Made by a program: the position numbers and the translations under genes
Source: Thermoflexibacter ruber
Lineage (GTDB): Bacteria; Bacteroidota; Bacteroidia; Cytophagales; Thermoflexibacteraceae
Reading direction: 5' to 3'
NCBI RefSeq assembly: GCF_900113045.1
Contig: NZ_FONY01000009.1
Span: 1 to 64,000, forward strand
Length of the DNA: 64,000 bases
Notes under the pieces: generated by a model
Seen by the model: only the letters and a program-made list of their open reading frames with translations
Databases searched by the model: none
Told to the model about the DNA's origin: nothing
In this document: one piece after another, positions 1-8,686 of the stretch
Layout: the number at the start of each line of letters is the position of its first letter
Numbering within the stretch: the first letter of the stretch is position 1

Positions 1-38
1 CTTATTTCCATATAATTACGCTTAAATGCAAAGCCAAA

Positions 39-728
39 TTAAAAAATTTCTCCTGTATTTATTACTAAACCTTCTATGACCTTACTTTGAATAGGGCTGC
101 CTTTTGCTACTTGCTCGGCTAATTGCATTACACCGTTTTCATTGTGATAAATCTCTATACTTGCTTTTTCTACATTCACTATCCAATACTCTATTACTCC
201 ATAGTTGCCGTAAACTTTCATTTTTTCTTCATAATCTTGGTGCATAGTACTTTCTGAAAGAATTTCTATCACTAAATCAGGCGCACCGTATGTGTATTTA
301 TCCGTAACGATGTGTTTTCTTTGCTCTGAAACAAAAAATAAATCTGGCTGATAGACATTGCCCTCATCAAAATATACATCAGCAGGAGCATATAAAAGTC
401 TGCCTCCCAATTTAGCATTTTTTATATATGCTTTAATAAGAAAATGAAGTTCTCCTGAAACTTCTTGGTGTTTGTTAAATGGTGAAGGCATATAAACGAG
501 TTGATAGTTAATGAGTTGATAAGGAGCATTTTCAGGAAGTTGCTCATAGTCTGCTTGTGTGTAGCGTTTTTTGGGGTCTATCTTGCCCACTACATAGCTT
601 TGCTCTTTTTCATGCCAAAAAAGAATTGCTTGCTCACTGAGCAAAAGGTAGTTTTTCCCTTTGATGAGTTTTTCTAAATCTACTTTTTCATAAAACTTTT
701 TTGTGTTTATTTCCATATGTATTGGCAT
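39..728 (-). CDS. Uma2 (DUF820) family protein
   Basis: Belongs to the Uma2/DUF820 family, which has a PD-(D/E)XK restriction-nuclease-like fold but no settled biological role. Visible family marks are PD at residues 128-129, the core strand LVIEILSES at 152-160, lysines K169/K171 just after it, and the YWIV strand at 181-184. About 45 residues precede the usual domain. M5 (position 716) may be the true start, because a TAAATTTG promoter-like box on this strand at 738-745 leaves almost no leader for M1. A second Uma2 gene lies at 4869-5540. No linked partner gene suggests a function. Family assignment is firm; activity as a nuclease is only inferred from the fold. Confidence 0.85.
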   Translation of the reverse strand: MPIHMEINTKKFYEKVDLEKLIKGKNYLLLSEQAILFWHEKEQSYVVGKIDPKKRYTQADYEQLPENAPYQLINYQLVYMPSPFNKHQEVSGELHFLIKAYIKNAKLGGRLLYAPADVYFDEGNVYQPDLFFVSEQRKHIVTDKYTYGAPDLVIEILSESTMHQDYEEKMKVYGNYGVIEYWIVNVEKASIEIYHNENGVMQLAEQVAKGSPIQSKVIEGLVINTGEIF

Positions 729-830
729 TGTCTTTTACAAATTTAGCAATTTTATTGACTAATTGAAAGTCTTGTGTCCAAAGAAAATATCTCTATACAA
801 AAGTTAAAAAAATATCACCAATGTCTAAAA

Positions 831-862
831 TTTGCGTCAAATAAATAAAGCTATTACTTTTG
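831..862 (+). promoter_or_regulatory. Bacteroidota-type promoter of the CapA-like gene
   Basis: TTTG at 831-834 and TACTTTTG at 855-862, separated by 20 bases, match the Bacteroidota housekeeping promoter (TTTG, about 19-21 bases, TAnnTTTG). Transcription would begin near 869. This makes the in-frame TTG start at 860 impossible and supports ATG 905 as the start. Confidence 0.6.
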
Positions 863-904
863 GGAGAAATCAAATTTGAAACTACTCATTTAAAACTTAA
901 TAAG

Positions 905-1942
905 ATGAGAAAAATAATACTCGCCTTTTTTACATTTTTACATCTTCATTTTCAAGGCTTTGCCCAGGTAGATACAGTTACAGTCATAGGTGTAGGCGAC
1001 ATTATGCTCGGCTCTAATTATCCTTCGGAAGCCTATCTTCCTGCTAATCAAGGAAAAGATTTGTTAGCCGAAGTCAATGATATTTTGCGAAACGCCACAG
1101 TTACTTTTGGAAACTTAGAAGGGACTATCCTTAATAGCGGTGGGACAATCAAAAAATGCTCTAATCCAAATATTTGCTATGCTTTTAGAATGTCTGAGTA
1201 TCTGATAGATAACTTGGTAACTGCGGGATTTGATGTACTCAGCATTGCTAATAATCACGTAGGCGATTTTGGAGAGGAAGGAAAAAGAAATGCAGTAAAG
1301 GTATTAAAAGAAAAAGGCTTGTACTATGCAGGGCTAACCTCTTGCCCTACCGTAGTTTTTGAGAAAAATGGAATAAAATTTGGCATGGTTGCCTTTGCTC
1401 CTAACAACGGCACGGTGAATATCAATGACCTCCCCAATGCCATTAGCTTAGTCAAGCAACTTACTCAACAAGCTGATATTGTGATAGTTTCTTTTCATGG
1501 GGGAGCAGAAGGCACGAATCATCAAAGAGTTACTCGTAAAACAGAAACTTTTTTTGGGGAGAACAGAGGCAATGTCTATGAGTTTGCTCACCAAATGATT
1601 GATGCAGGAGCAGACATTGTTTTTGGACACGGTCCTCACGTTACTCGTGCTGTGGAGATATATAAAGACCGATTCATTGCGTATAGCTTAGGTAATTTCT
1701 GTACTTACAAGCAGTTTAACCTCAAAGGAGTAAGTGGCTTAGCTCCTATTGTCAAGGTTTTTACTGACACACAAGGTAAGTTTTTCAAAGCCCATATTAC
1801 CCCTATCTACCAACCACATCCAGGGGGGGTAGCTCTTGATAAAGAAAAAAGAGTTATTGATATTATTAGGAATCTTACTAAGTTGGATTTTCCAGAAGTT
1901 CCTATTCAAATAGATGCCAATGGGTGGATTACAAAGAAATAA
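905..1942 (+). CDS. CapA-family (PGA_cap) metallophosphatase-like protein, secreted
   Basis: CapA/PGA_cap family, a calcineurin-like metallophosphoesterase fold found in poly-gamma-glutamate synthesis proteins and in many secreted enzymes of unknown substrate. The product starts with a signal peptide (MRKIILAFFTFLHLHFQGFAQ) and is exported. Family motifs follow in order: GVGDIMLGS, GNLEGTI, ANNHVGDFGEEG, SFHGGAEG, FGHGPHV and SLGNF. These hold the Asp, Asn and His residues expected to bind metal. An earlier in-frame TTG at 860 would add 15 residues ahead of the signal peptide and lies within the promoter, so I reject it. No capB or capC lies nearby, so true capsule synthesis is unlikely; the substrate is unknown. 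Confidence 0.88.
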   Translation: MRKIILAFFTFLHLHFQGFAQVDTVTVIGVGDIMLGSNYPSEAYLPANQGKDLLAEVNDILRNATVTFGNLEGTILNSGGTIKKCSNPNICYAFRMSEYLIDNLVTAGFDVLSIANNHVGDFGEEGKRNAVKVLKEKGLYYAGLTSCPTVVFEKNGIKFGMVAFAPNNGTVNINDLPNAISLVKQLTQQADIVIVSFHGGAEGTNHQRVTRKTETFFGENRGNVYEFAHQMIDAGADIVFGHGPHVTRAVEIYKDRFIAYSLGNFCTYKQFNLKGVSGLAPIVKVFTDTQGKFFKAHITPIYQPHPGGVALDKEKRVIDIIRNLTKLDFPEVPIQIDANGWITKK

Positions 1943-1948
1943 CAAGGT

Positions 1949-2377
1949 TCATTGGCATTGTCTAAGTCTTTCTTTGACCTCCTCGTCTTTCACTCTTTCT
2001 TGGCTACCTGCCCACTTACTGTTGATATAAGTAAGAATTTGGGCAATATGTCGGTCTGAGAGTCCTTCGTTGGCAGGCATTGAAAGGTTGTATTTTTGTC
2101 CATTGACCTCTATTTCGCCTGTTAGTCCGTACTTAACAATGCAAGCTAAGCTATTTTTGTATTTTATTAGATAATCCGCCCCTGCCAAAGGAGGAATCAG
2201 TTTGCGCAGTCCTGTGCCATCTCTTTGGTGGCAGTTCGCACACTTCTGCTCGTAAAGCCTCTGCCCTTCTGAAATATATACTTGCAACTTTACTGTTTCT
2301 GCATCTTGACAGGAAGTAAAAAGTAGTGCAATTAGTAAAATAAAAAAGAAGAACTTTAAATAACAAGCCTGCCTCAT
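1949..2377 (-). CDS. Cytochrome c lipoprotein (mono-haem)
   Basis: Small class I cytochrome c, probably an electron carrier on the periplasmic face. A lipoprotein signal ends in LLFTSC with the lipidated cysteine at C23. The haem site is C46-A-N-C49-H50, and M100 in the SMPANEGLSD segment is the likely distal ligand, as in other C-type carriers with an MPA motif. At 142 aa it is normal for a single-domain carrier. It converges with the CapA-like gene, with only six bases between them. No oxidase or dehydrogenase gene is adjacent, so its redox partner cannot be named. A shadow frame inside it was rejected. Confidence 0.88.
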   Translation of the reverse strand: MRQACYLKFFFFILLIALLFTSCQDAETVKLQVYISEGQRLYEQKCANCHQRDGTGLRKLIPPLAGADYLIKYKNSLACIVKYGLTGEIEVNGQKYNLSMPANEGLSDRHIAQILTYINSKWAGSQERVKDEEVKERLRQCQ

Positions 2378-2493
2378 AAGCCTAACTTATCGAAGATTGT
2401 TTGGAAAAAATATAATTTTGTAAAGTAAATAACGACAAAACAAATATACTTGCAAAAGAATCTACATTTTTGACAATGATATTGTTTTAAAAA

Positions 2494-3195
2494 ATGCAAA
2501 CCAACAGAATAAAAATACTTTTTGCTGAGGATGACCTAAGTCTGGGTTTTGTAACCAAAGATAATTTAGAGTTACAAGGCTATGAGGTAGTTCACTGTGA
2601 AAATGGACAAATTGCTTGGGAAACCTTCCAAAAAGACAGTTTTGATATATGTATTTTAGATGTGATGTTGCCTAAATTAGATGGATTTAATTTAGCAAAA
2701 CAGATACGTGCAGTTAATCAAGATGTACCTATCTTATTTCTTACTGCCAAATCCTTGAAAGAAGACAAACTTACAGGACTTAGAATTGGGGCAGATGACT
2801 ACATTACTAAGCCTTTTAGTATAGAAGAGTTAGTGCTGAAAATAGAAGTTTTCTTAAAGCGAAGTAAAGTTATTTCAAGTGAAAAAAACCACAATACTAC
2901 TTTTTACCTTGGTAATTATATTTTTGATTATGCTAATCTTACGCTTATTCATGGTCAAGAAAAACAACAACTTACCCAGCGAGAAGCAGATATATTGAAC
3001 TATTTTTGCCAAAATTCAGGAAAAGTGCTGCGTAGAGATGAGATTCTGATGAATATTTGGGGCGATGATGATTATTTCATAGGTAGAAGTCTGGACGTTT
3101 TTATTTCTCGCCTTCGTAAATACCTCAAAAATGACCCGCGTATCAGCATTGAGAATATACACAGTGTAGGGTTTAAGATGTTAGTAAAAGAGTAA
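2494..3195 (+). CDS. OmpR/PhoB-family response regulator (orphan)
   Basis: Two-domain response regulator: an N-terminal receiver domain (about 1-125) and a C-terminal winged-helix DNA-binding domain (about 135-233). The acidic pair EDD (12-14), the phosphoacceptor D56 in CILDVMLPK, the switch Thr in FLTAKS and the Lys in DDYITKPF are all present, so phosphorylation should work. The C-terminal part has the OmpR recognition region (DVFISRLRKYLKND) and the closing hairpin (IHSVGFKM). No histidine kinase is next to it, so its partner must be elsewhere. It converges with the outer-membrane gene downstream, leaving only seven bases between stop codons and no room for a separate terminator. Confidence 0.93.
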   Translation: MQTNRIKILFAEDDLSLGFVTKDNLELQGYEVVHCENGQIAWETFQKDSFDICILDVMLPKLDGFNLAKQIRAVNQDVPILFLTAKSLKEDKLTGLRIGADDYITKPFSIEELVLKIEVFLKRSKVISSEKNHNTTFYLGNYIFDYANLTLIHGQEKQQLTQREADILNYFCQNSGKVLRRDEILMNIWGDDDYFIGRSLDVFISRLRKYLKNDPRISIENIHSVGFKMLVKE

Positions 3196-3202
3196 CAAAC
3201 AA

Positions 3203-4663
3203 TTAAAAATCTGCTTCAAAGCCAAAGAAGAATCCCCACTCGCCTTGCCTATTGCGAGAATACTCAAATCTCCAAAGTAAACTGTTGTAAATCAATACGT
3301 CCAAACCTATTCCCTTGCCCCAGAGCATAGTATTAGTTAGTCTTTTGTTACTTTCTGCTACAAAGTCATTTTTAATGTAACCCACATCTGAATAGGTTTT
3401 CAGATAGGCGGCTATGGGTAAGGTACTGAACTGCTCCAAAGGCATAAATTTTCTTAGGTTTGCTCTTATAGAAAAAAGTCGCCAGCGCAAAGTATTTTTC
3501 CAGATACCAAAATGTTGCCCATCAACTACATATAGCTCATATCCTCTTACAAAATCTCCTCTATAACCAAAACCTTGCAACTCACTGTAAGGACGATAAG
3601 AAGGGAAGGAAATAAAACCTCTTACACTTGTAGCAAAAAACAAAGGCATGGAAGCTGTAGATTTGCTAAGATGAAAAAATTTTGCCCCAACAAACTTTAT
3701 TTCAAACTGATGCAAGTCGTCAAAATTACTTAATCCTTTCTGAGCCACCGAAAAATTTAGATAAGAACCATTGAGCGGATAGGTAGCCATGTCGCGACTA
3801 TCATGGTTAAAAATGTAATTGAGATAGAAATATCGCTGACTTCGTCCTTGGTTATTCAAATAATCTGGATTAAGCGCATAAATACTATCACTAATAGACT
3901 GATAATCAAAGCCTGCAATGAAATGATGCGTATTGTAAAATGCTTTTCTTTTTGAAAAGCCCAAAGAAGTCCAAAATCTTTCTCGTAAAACATCTTCACT
4001 TCGCAGGAAGGAAAGTTTGTTATCATCGGTGCGGTATGCCAAATTTTTATTTTGAGCAAAATCTATTTTAAAAACAAGCCCTGTGGTTTGGTCGCGATTG
4101 ATATAGGGAATTTTGTATTCTATGCCGTATCTTTCCACAAAACCCAACTGCACCAACAGCTTCAAGGTTTCATTTCTCCCTCTTACATTTTCTTGGGTAA
4201 GCCTAAGTCCATAGTTTACCCTGCTCATATCCCGATTGCGTTGTTTCCACCATTCATTGAAATTACGGTCTGCCAGCTCAAAAATAGGAATAGGGTATAG
4301 ATACCACCGCTCTACCAAACTTACTAAAAGGTTGATGGTATCTCCTTTTACAGGAATCGGGTACACATCTACCACCACGAATAGCCTTGTATTGAATATT
4401 TTATTGGCTTCTTTTTGCAAAACCGAGTCTATATTAGCCTTAGCAATTCTATCCCCCTTCTTGTATGCCATTTCTCGCAGAATGATGCGGTCTATCGTCT
4501 TTTGATGACATTCTATCAATACATCTTTAATGTAAAAACTATCCGTCTTGACGATATTGGACTGGGCAAGTGCTTGCTGTTCTAAAGCCAAGTAAGTAAA
4601 AATACAAAAGGTCGATACAATCAAGGCTAATAAATTCCTTAATTTTTGATTTGTTAGTAGCAT
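3203..4663 (-). CDS. BamA/TamA-like outer-membrane beta-barrel protein
   Basis: Predicted outer-membrane protein of the BamA/TamA (surface antigen D15) superfamily. An N-terminal hydrophobic stretch of about 34 residues ending in ALAQ acts as a signal peptide. One POTRA-like segment follows (about 40-120). The rest is rich in alternating beta strands, with a FGYRGDFVRGYELYVVDG segment typical of the barrel lid and a C-terminal phenylalanine (FEADF) of the kind used as a barrel-insertion signal. At 486 aa it is much shorter than BamA, which has five POTRA domains, so it is a short paralogue rather than the essential assembly factor. Its cargo is unknown. A TAGTTTTG box on this strand at 4708-4715 could be its promoter. 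Confidence 0.82.
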   Translation of the reverse strand: MLLTNQKLRNLLALIVSTFCIFTYLALEQQALAQSNIVKTDSFYIKDVLIECHQKTIDRIILREMAYKKGDRIAKANIDSVLQKEANKIFNTRLFVVVDVYPIPVKGDTINLLVSLVERWYLYPIPIFELADRNFNEWWKQRNRDMSRVNYGLRLTQENVRGRNETLKLLVQLGFVERYGIEYKIPYINRDQTTGLVFKIDFAQNKNLAYRTDDNKLSFLRSEDVLRERFWTSLGFSKRKAFYNTHHFIAGFDYQSISDSIYALNPDYLNNQGRSQRYFYLNYIFNHDSRDMATYPLNGSYLNFSVAQKGLSNFDDLHQFEIKFVGAKFFHLSKSTASMPLFFATSVRGFISFPSYRPYSELQGFGYRGDFVRGYELYVVDGQHFGIWKNTLRWRLFSIRANLRKFMPLEQFSTLPIAAYLKTYSDVGYIKNDFVAESNKRLTNTMLWGKGIGLDVLIYNSLLWRFEYSRNRQGEWGFFFGFEADF

Positions 4664-4868
4664 ACTTATATGGAGAGGGCAATTAGCCCTAAATTTTCAA
4701 TTTTCTACAAAACTAAGGCAAATGCTTGGAAATAAAGAAGTGTTTAAGAAGACTTAACACTGTTAAAGTGAGTTAATTACGTAGATGAAAGTGAACGATT
4801 GGATGGGCAGGATTTGCTGTATAAGTTCTTGGCAGTTTATAAAATCAAGTAAATTTTTATGCTGGCTC

Positions 4869-5540
4869 TTATTCGCTTTCACTAAACTCTACACCCTCAT
4901 AAATTTCCTTTAAACTTACTTGGAAACCAATGCTTTGAATAGAGAGTAATTTATCTAAACCTTTTAAAATTTCTTGCTGCCAAAGATTTTCACTTAGGCG
5001 AGAGTAAGCTACTACGAGCGGCTGGTCTTGGGAAATCAGGATATAAGATTGTAAGCTATCTATGCTTTGGTACTCGTCTAATTTTTCGTTCTTATCCTTA
5101 GATTGTGTAGATTTTGACAACACCTCTACCACTACCACTGGTGTAAGCACACGATGCAGTTCATCTCTGCGATTATTGCTTTTATCGACTACTATTACAT
5201 CAGGAATGCGAGTTTTGCCATTCAGAGGAATATAAACCATTGTGCCTTGTGCAAAGATATGAAATTTTTTATTTTGCAAGGCATAGAGAAACATTCTGCC
5301 GTTGGTATTTTCTATGATAATATCATGTTTTTCGGTTGCCATAGGGAAAGGGAAGGTTAGTTCTTTTTCATCAAAATCATCACTCAAAATATAATCTACA
5401 AGGTCAGCAGGGAGGGGCTTTGTCCCATGAACAGGGATAAACTGCCCGTCTGCAAACTCCACTTTCTGTTCAGTGATTTTCTCGATAAACTTAGCAAAAT
5501 CTGCTTCTGTATAAGTCTTTTCTTTAATTTTTGTCAGCAT
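4869..5540 (-). CDS. Uma2 (DUF820) family protein
   Basis: Second Uma2/DUF820 gene of the window, only distantly similar to the one at 39-728. The PD-(D/E)XK-like core is visible as PDVIVVDKS, PVVVVEVLSKST, KNEKLDEY and SLQSYILISQ. The N-terminus (MLTKIKEKTYTEADF) resembles the usual Uma2 lead-in helix. It is a single gene whose start is supported by a TAACTTTG box on the same strand about 20 bases upstream. Such genes are often numerous in Cytophagales and cyanobacteria, and their role is not established. No toxin, methylase or transposase sits beside it. Confidence 0.85.
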   Translation of the reverse strand: MLTKIKEKTYTEADFAKFIEKITEQKVEFADGQFIPVHGTKPLPADLVDYILSDDFDEKELTFPFPMATEKHDIIIENTNGRMFLYALQNKKFHIFAQGTMVYIPLNGKTRIPDVIVVDKSNNRRDELHRVLTPVVVVEVLSKSTQSKDKNEKLDEYQSIDSLQSYILISQDQPLVVAYSRLSENLWQQEILKGLDKLLSIQSIGFQVSLKEIYEGVEFSESE

Positions 5541-5560
5541 AAACTTTTAGTCATTTAAGT

Positions 5561-5568
5561 CAAAGTTA
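5561..5568 (-). promoter_or_regulatory. -7 box (TAACTTTG) of the Uma2 gene
   Basis: The complement reads TAACTTTG, a full match to TAnnTTTG, 20 bases before the ATG at 5540. The only -33 candidate with near-correct spacing is a bare TTG (complement of 5591-5593, 22 bases away), so the call rests on the -7 box. Confidence 0.4.
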
Positions 5569-5607
5569 CATTTTTTTCTGAACAAATAGTCAATCTCTCT
5601 TACTTTT

Positions 5608-6897
5608 TTAATACCCATACTTTTCTTTCCAAAGTTGTTTAAGTCTTGCTCTCATTTCATTTTCTCTTGGGTTATTAGCAGGTTCGTAGAGTTTTGTTCC
5701 TGCCATTTTCTCAGGTAAATACTCTTGCAGGGCAAAGTTTAGAGGATAGTCGTGTGCATACTGATACCCTTTGCCATATCCTTCATTTTTCATGAGTTTG
5801 GTAGGGGCATTTCGGAGGTGCATAGGAACGGGCAAATCGCCTGTCTGCCTTACTACCTCGAGGGCTTTCTCTATAGCTACGTAGCTGGTATTGCTTTTGG
5901 GAGAGTTTGCCAAATAGATAGCGGTTTGAGAAAGAATAATTCGTGCTTCTGGATACCCTACATAAGATACAGCTTGAAAACAGTTGGTCGCCAACGCCAA
6001 AGCGGTAGGATTAGCATTCCCAATGTCTTCCGAAGCCAAGATAAGCATTCTGCGGGCAATAAAAAGAGGGTCTTCGCCACCTTCTATCATGCGCGCCAGC
6101 CAATATACTGAGGCATTGGGGTCGCTTCCACGCATAGATTTGATGAAAGCAGAGATAATGTCGTAGTGCTGCTCGCCACTTTTGTCGTACAAGACTGTTT
6201 TTTGTTGAACTGCTTGTTGCACAAGTTCATCAGTCAAAACAATATTCTCGTCAGTAGAATTTTCAAAGGCAAAGTTTACTGCTGTTTCTAAAATATTGAG
6301 CAATTTGCGTCCATCGCCTCCCGAGAGTCTAAGCAGGGCTTCGGTTTCTTTCAGTAAGATTTTTCTCTGTTGATGAATATGCTCTCTTTCCAAAAACTTA
6401 ATAGCATTGCTTAAAAGCTGGTTTAAGTCATTGGTTTCTAATGGATACAGACGATACACATGACAACGAGAAAGCAAGGCGGAATTGACCTCGAAAGAAG
6501 GATTTTCCGTAGTCGCTCCTATGAGGGTAATGATGCCTTTTTCCACTGCACCAAGCAGGGCATCTTGTTGGGATTTATTAAAGCGATGAATTTCATCTAT
6601 AAAAAGGATAGTAGCTGCCTGAGAATGTGCTTTTTCTATGACTTCTCTCACTTCTTTTACGCCTGAGCTAATGGCACTCAAAGTAAAAAAAGGTTTGGCT
6701 AAGGTCTTGGCAATCAGCATAGCCAAAGTGGTTTTGCCTACGCCAGCTTGTCCCCAAAAAATCATAGAACTGATTTTCTGATTAGCAAGCATTTTTCTGA
6801 TGACTCCACTTTGCCCAACCAAATGCTTTTGCCCTATGAAGTCATCTAAGGTTTGAGGTCTAAGTCGCTCTGCCAGAGGGATATATGTATTTTGCAT
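5608..6897 (-). CDS. rarA: Replication-associated recombination protein A (RarA/MgsA), AAA+ ATPase
   Basis: Clamp-loader-like AAA+ ATPase that acts at stalled replication forks together with SSB and RecA. The sequence shows the family start [17 protein letters not shown], Walker [10 protein letters not shown] (about 49-57), Walker [15 protein letters not shown] (about 97-110), sensor 1 [14 protein letters not shown] and arginine finger LLSRC. The C-terminal MgsA part includes [21 protein letters not shown] and [11 protein letters not shown]. At 429 aa the length is normal for RarA and the gene is complete. It stands alone, with divergent or convergent flanks too loose to suggest an operon. 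Confidence 0.97.
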   Translation of the reverse strand: MQNTYIPLAERLRPQTLDDFIGQKHLVGQSGVIRKMLANQKISSMIFWGQAGVGKTTLAMLIAKTLAKPFFTLSAISSGVKEVREVIEKAHSQAATILFIDEIHRFNKSQQDALLGAVEKGIITLIGATTENPSFEVNSALLSRCHVYRLYPLETNDLNQLLSNAIKFLEREHIHQQRKILLKETEALLRLSGGDGRKLLNILETAVNFAFENSTDENIVLTDELVQQAVQQKTVLYDKSGEQHYDIISAFIKSMRGSDPNASVYWLARMIEGGEDPLFIARRMLILASEDIGNANPTALALATNCFQAVSYVGYPEARIILSQTAIYLANSPKSNTSYVAIEKALEVVRQTGDLPVPMHLRNAPTKLMKNEGYGKGYQYAHDYPLNFALQEYLPEKMAGTKLYEPANNPRENEMRARLKQLWKEKYGY

Positions 6898-6934
6898 AAG
6901 TAATGACAGTACAATTTTATATCAGCAAGGCTAC

Positions 6935-8353
6935 TTACAACTTTTTAGTAATCAAACTATCCAAAGTAGCTTTGTCCATTCCTGTATCTATTTTGAGCAA
7001 AGGTTTGGCTTTTTGCAAATCAGCTACGCCAGCGTGAGTTACAGCAGTCTGCCAAAGATAAAGACTTCTCAAGTAAGGTAGTTTTTCCAAAGATTTTAAA
7101 CCTACATCACTTACTTTTGTGCCGTACAGATTGAGGTATTGGAGATTAGTTAGCGATGCTAAATGTTTTAGCCCTTCATCAGAGATATTGGTAAGTTCTA
7201 AGCGCAACTCGGTTAAGTTTTTAAAATTAGAGAGCTTACTTAACTGATTATCTGTTATATTAGTTCTTTTCAAGTCCAGCCAAGTGGTTTGCTCGGCTAT
7301 TTTTTGTAAAGCCTCTAACTGAGCATCGCTTATATCTTGGCTGATTTTTACTTGCAAAAATGGTGAATTGTGGGCAATAGGGTTAATGTCTATTTTTAGT
7401 TTTCTAAGTGACTCTATGACCGTACTCTCGGCGGGACTTGCCTTTAAGTTAGGAAGTACATCTGCAATACTTGCTTTAGCGAGATTGTCTTTACCAACTT
7501 TTAAAATGCTGGCTACTTCTTCCGTAATTTTCAGTTCACGAACTTTTTTATTGAAGTCTGCTCCTTCATCTATCCACCAAGCCAATAGTTTGGTTTCTTC
7601 TTCTGTCATTGGCTCTTTGCCCTCTGGAGGCATAGCATACTCATCGGTTCTTGGCAAGGTAACAGCGATGTAAATACCGCTTTCTTTGGCATTTCCTGCT
7701 TTGAAAATCGCTCCATGCTCACCTCCTTTGAGAAAATGCTCAGCATCAGCCAAAATCAAATCCCCTTTTTTCTTCTCTACATTATGACAACTCACGCATT
7801 TTTTTTCTAAAATAGGCAGAATTACATCCTCGAAAACAACTGCTTCCTTCATGTCGGTAGGTTTTACTCTTTTTTTCTTTACATCGCTGATGCCTACTAA
7901 CTGCTTGAGGGGAGCAGGCATATATTCGGTTAAGTAATTTTCTCCATGTGTAAGCGAACCGCCATAATGCCCTGCCAAAGTTAAAGTAGCTAATAAGATA
8001 AACCAGAGAAAAAGGTATGCCTTAGAAAAAGTCAAATTACCTCTGTTGGTAATACGCCACCTTAGCAGCCATAAGAGCAGGGTCATTACTGCCGTGCCTA
8101 TGCCAAACCATTGGTGAACAAGGAGTAATTCTTCATTGTACCCTCCCTCTTGTGCTAAAAAGTAGCCCATGGTAGCGGTAATAACTGCGGTCAATGAACC
8201 AAAGAAAAGTACAAAATTGACTGAGGTACTTAAATACCTAAAAGGCTTAAAGCGGGAGAAAATCTCCATGAAGAAAGCTATTAGTACCATGCCAATAGGC
8301 AGGTGCAGAAAGGTAGGGTGGAAGCGTCCAAAGAAAAGAGCAAGGTCAGTCAT
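6935..8353 (-). CDS. DUF2231 membrane domain - cytochrome c - leucine-rich repeat fusion
   Basis: Three-part membrane protein. Residues 1-150 hold four or five hydrophobic helices of the DUF2231 type (FGRFHPTFLHLPIG start, with His residues that may bind haem). Residues about 175-265 are a planctomycete-type cytochrome domain with the haem motif CVSCH and the partner motif YAMPPEGKEPMT. Residues about 340-472 are leucine-rich repeats (TELRLELTNISDEGLKHLA and similar). I start at M 8353, because the upstream 16 residues of the longer frame are unlike the family and MTDLALFFGRFHP fits it. Likely a c-type electron-transfer protein with an extracytoplasmic recognition domain; no redox partner is adjacent. 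Confidence 0.8.
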   Translation of the reverse strand: MTDLALFFGRFHPTFLHLPIGMVLIAFFMEIFSRFKPFRYLSTSVNFVLFFGSLTAVITATMGYFLAQEGGYNEELLLVHQWFGIGTAVMTLLLWLLRWRITNRGNLTFSKAYLFLWFILLATLTLAGHYGGSLTHGENYLTEYMPAPLKQLVGISDVKKKRVKPTDMKEAVVFEDVILPILEKKCVSCHNVEKKKGDLILADAEHFLKGGEHGAIFKAGNAKESGIYIAVTLPRTDEYAMPPEGKEPMTEEETKLLAWWIDEGADFNKKVRELKITEEVASILKVGKDNLAKASIADVLPNLKASPAESTVIESLRKLKIDINPIAHNSPFLQVKISQDISDAQLEALQKIAEQTTWLDLKRTNITDNQLSKLSNFKNLTELRLELTNISDEGLKHLASLTNLQYLNLYGTKVSDVGLKSLEKLPYLRSLYLWQTAVTHAGVADLQKAKPLLKIDTGMDKATLDSLITKKL

Positions 8354-8538
8354 AATCAATTTACTAAATAATATTTTGATAACAAAGCAGTTCAAGTGCA
8401 AGTTAAAAAATATTTGTTTGAGTATGAAAATTAAAGTGTTATATTTTGTATGTATTTATCAAGGAGAATTTTAGAAAATAAACTTCTATCTGTAAACCTG
8501 TTGGGCTGCTTTTTTAGGTTTAACGTGATTTATTTATT

Positions 8539-8624
8539 AGACTTCTTGCGAAAGTGTTTTTTTATCGCTTCACCCCTGCCCCTCTCCTTCTGAGAGGGAA
8601 AATAGGCACTTTTGCAAGAACTCT
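8539..8624. repeat. Imperfect inverted repeat with inner hairpin, MITE-like
   Basis: Ends 8539-8556 and 8607-8624 are inverted copies of each other, matching at 15 of 18 positions (one arm contains TTCTTGCGAAAGTG, the other CACTTTTGCAAGAA). Between them lies a G+C-rich block with a perfect 7-base hairpin (8580-8586 with 8592-8598, loop of five). The block differs in composition from its surroundings. It sits in the 333-base gap between two minus-strand genes. No target-site duplication is obvious. It may be a miniature mobile element or a repetitive hairpin. Confidence 0.45.
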
Positions 8625-8686
8625 GTTGACAAAATTGTGTCAGCTATTTTGAAGCTAAGAGAGAGAGAGTAACTTTTCCTATCATT

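Noticed and set aside
860-904. Upstream TTG start for the CapA-like gene
   Set aside because: It lies inside the -7 promoter box and would put 15 residues before a clear signal peptide; ATG 905 is used instead.
1448-1639. Minus-strand frame in the CapA-like gene
   Set aside because: Shadow frame with no recognisable domain; the plus-strand frame has full family motifs.
2441-2452. Promoter for the response regulator (TATACTTG)
   Set aside because: Differs from TAnnTTTG at one of the key T positions and the spacing to a TTTG is 24 bases.
5752-6111. Plus-strand 119-codon frame inside rarA
   Set aside because: Antisense shadow of a conserved AAA+ gene, no domain.
8169-8474. Plus-strand 101-codon frame over the start of the cytochrome-LRR gene
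   Set aside because: Lysine-rich antisense shadow, no motif.
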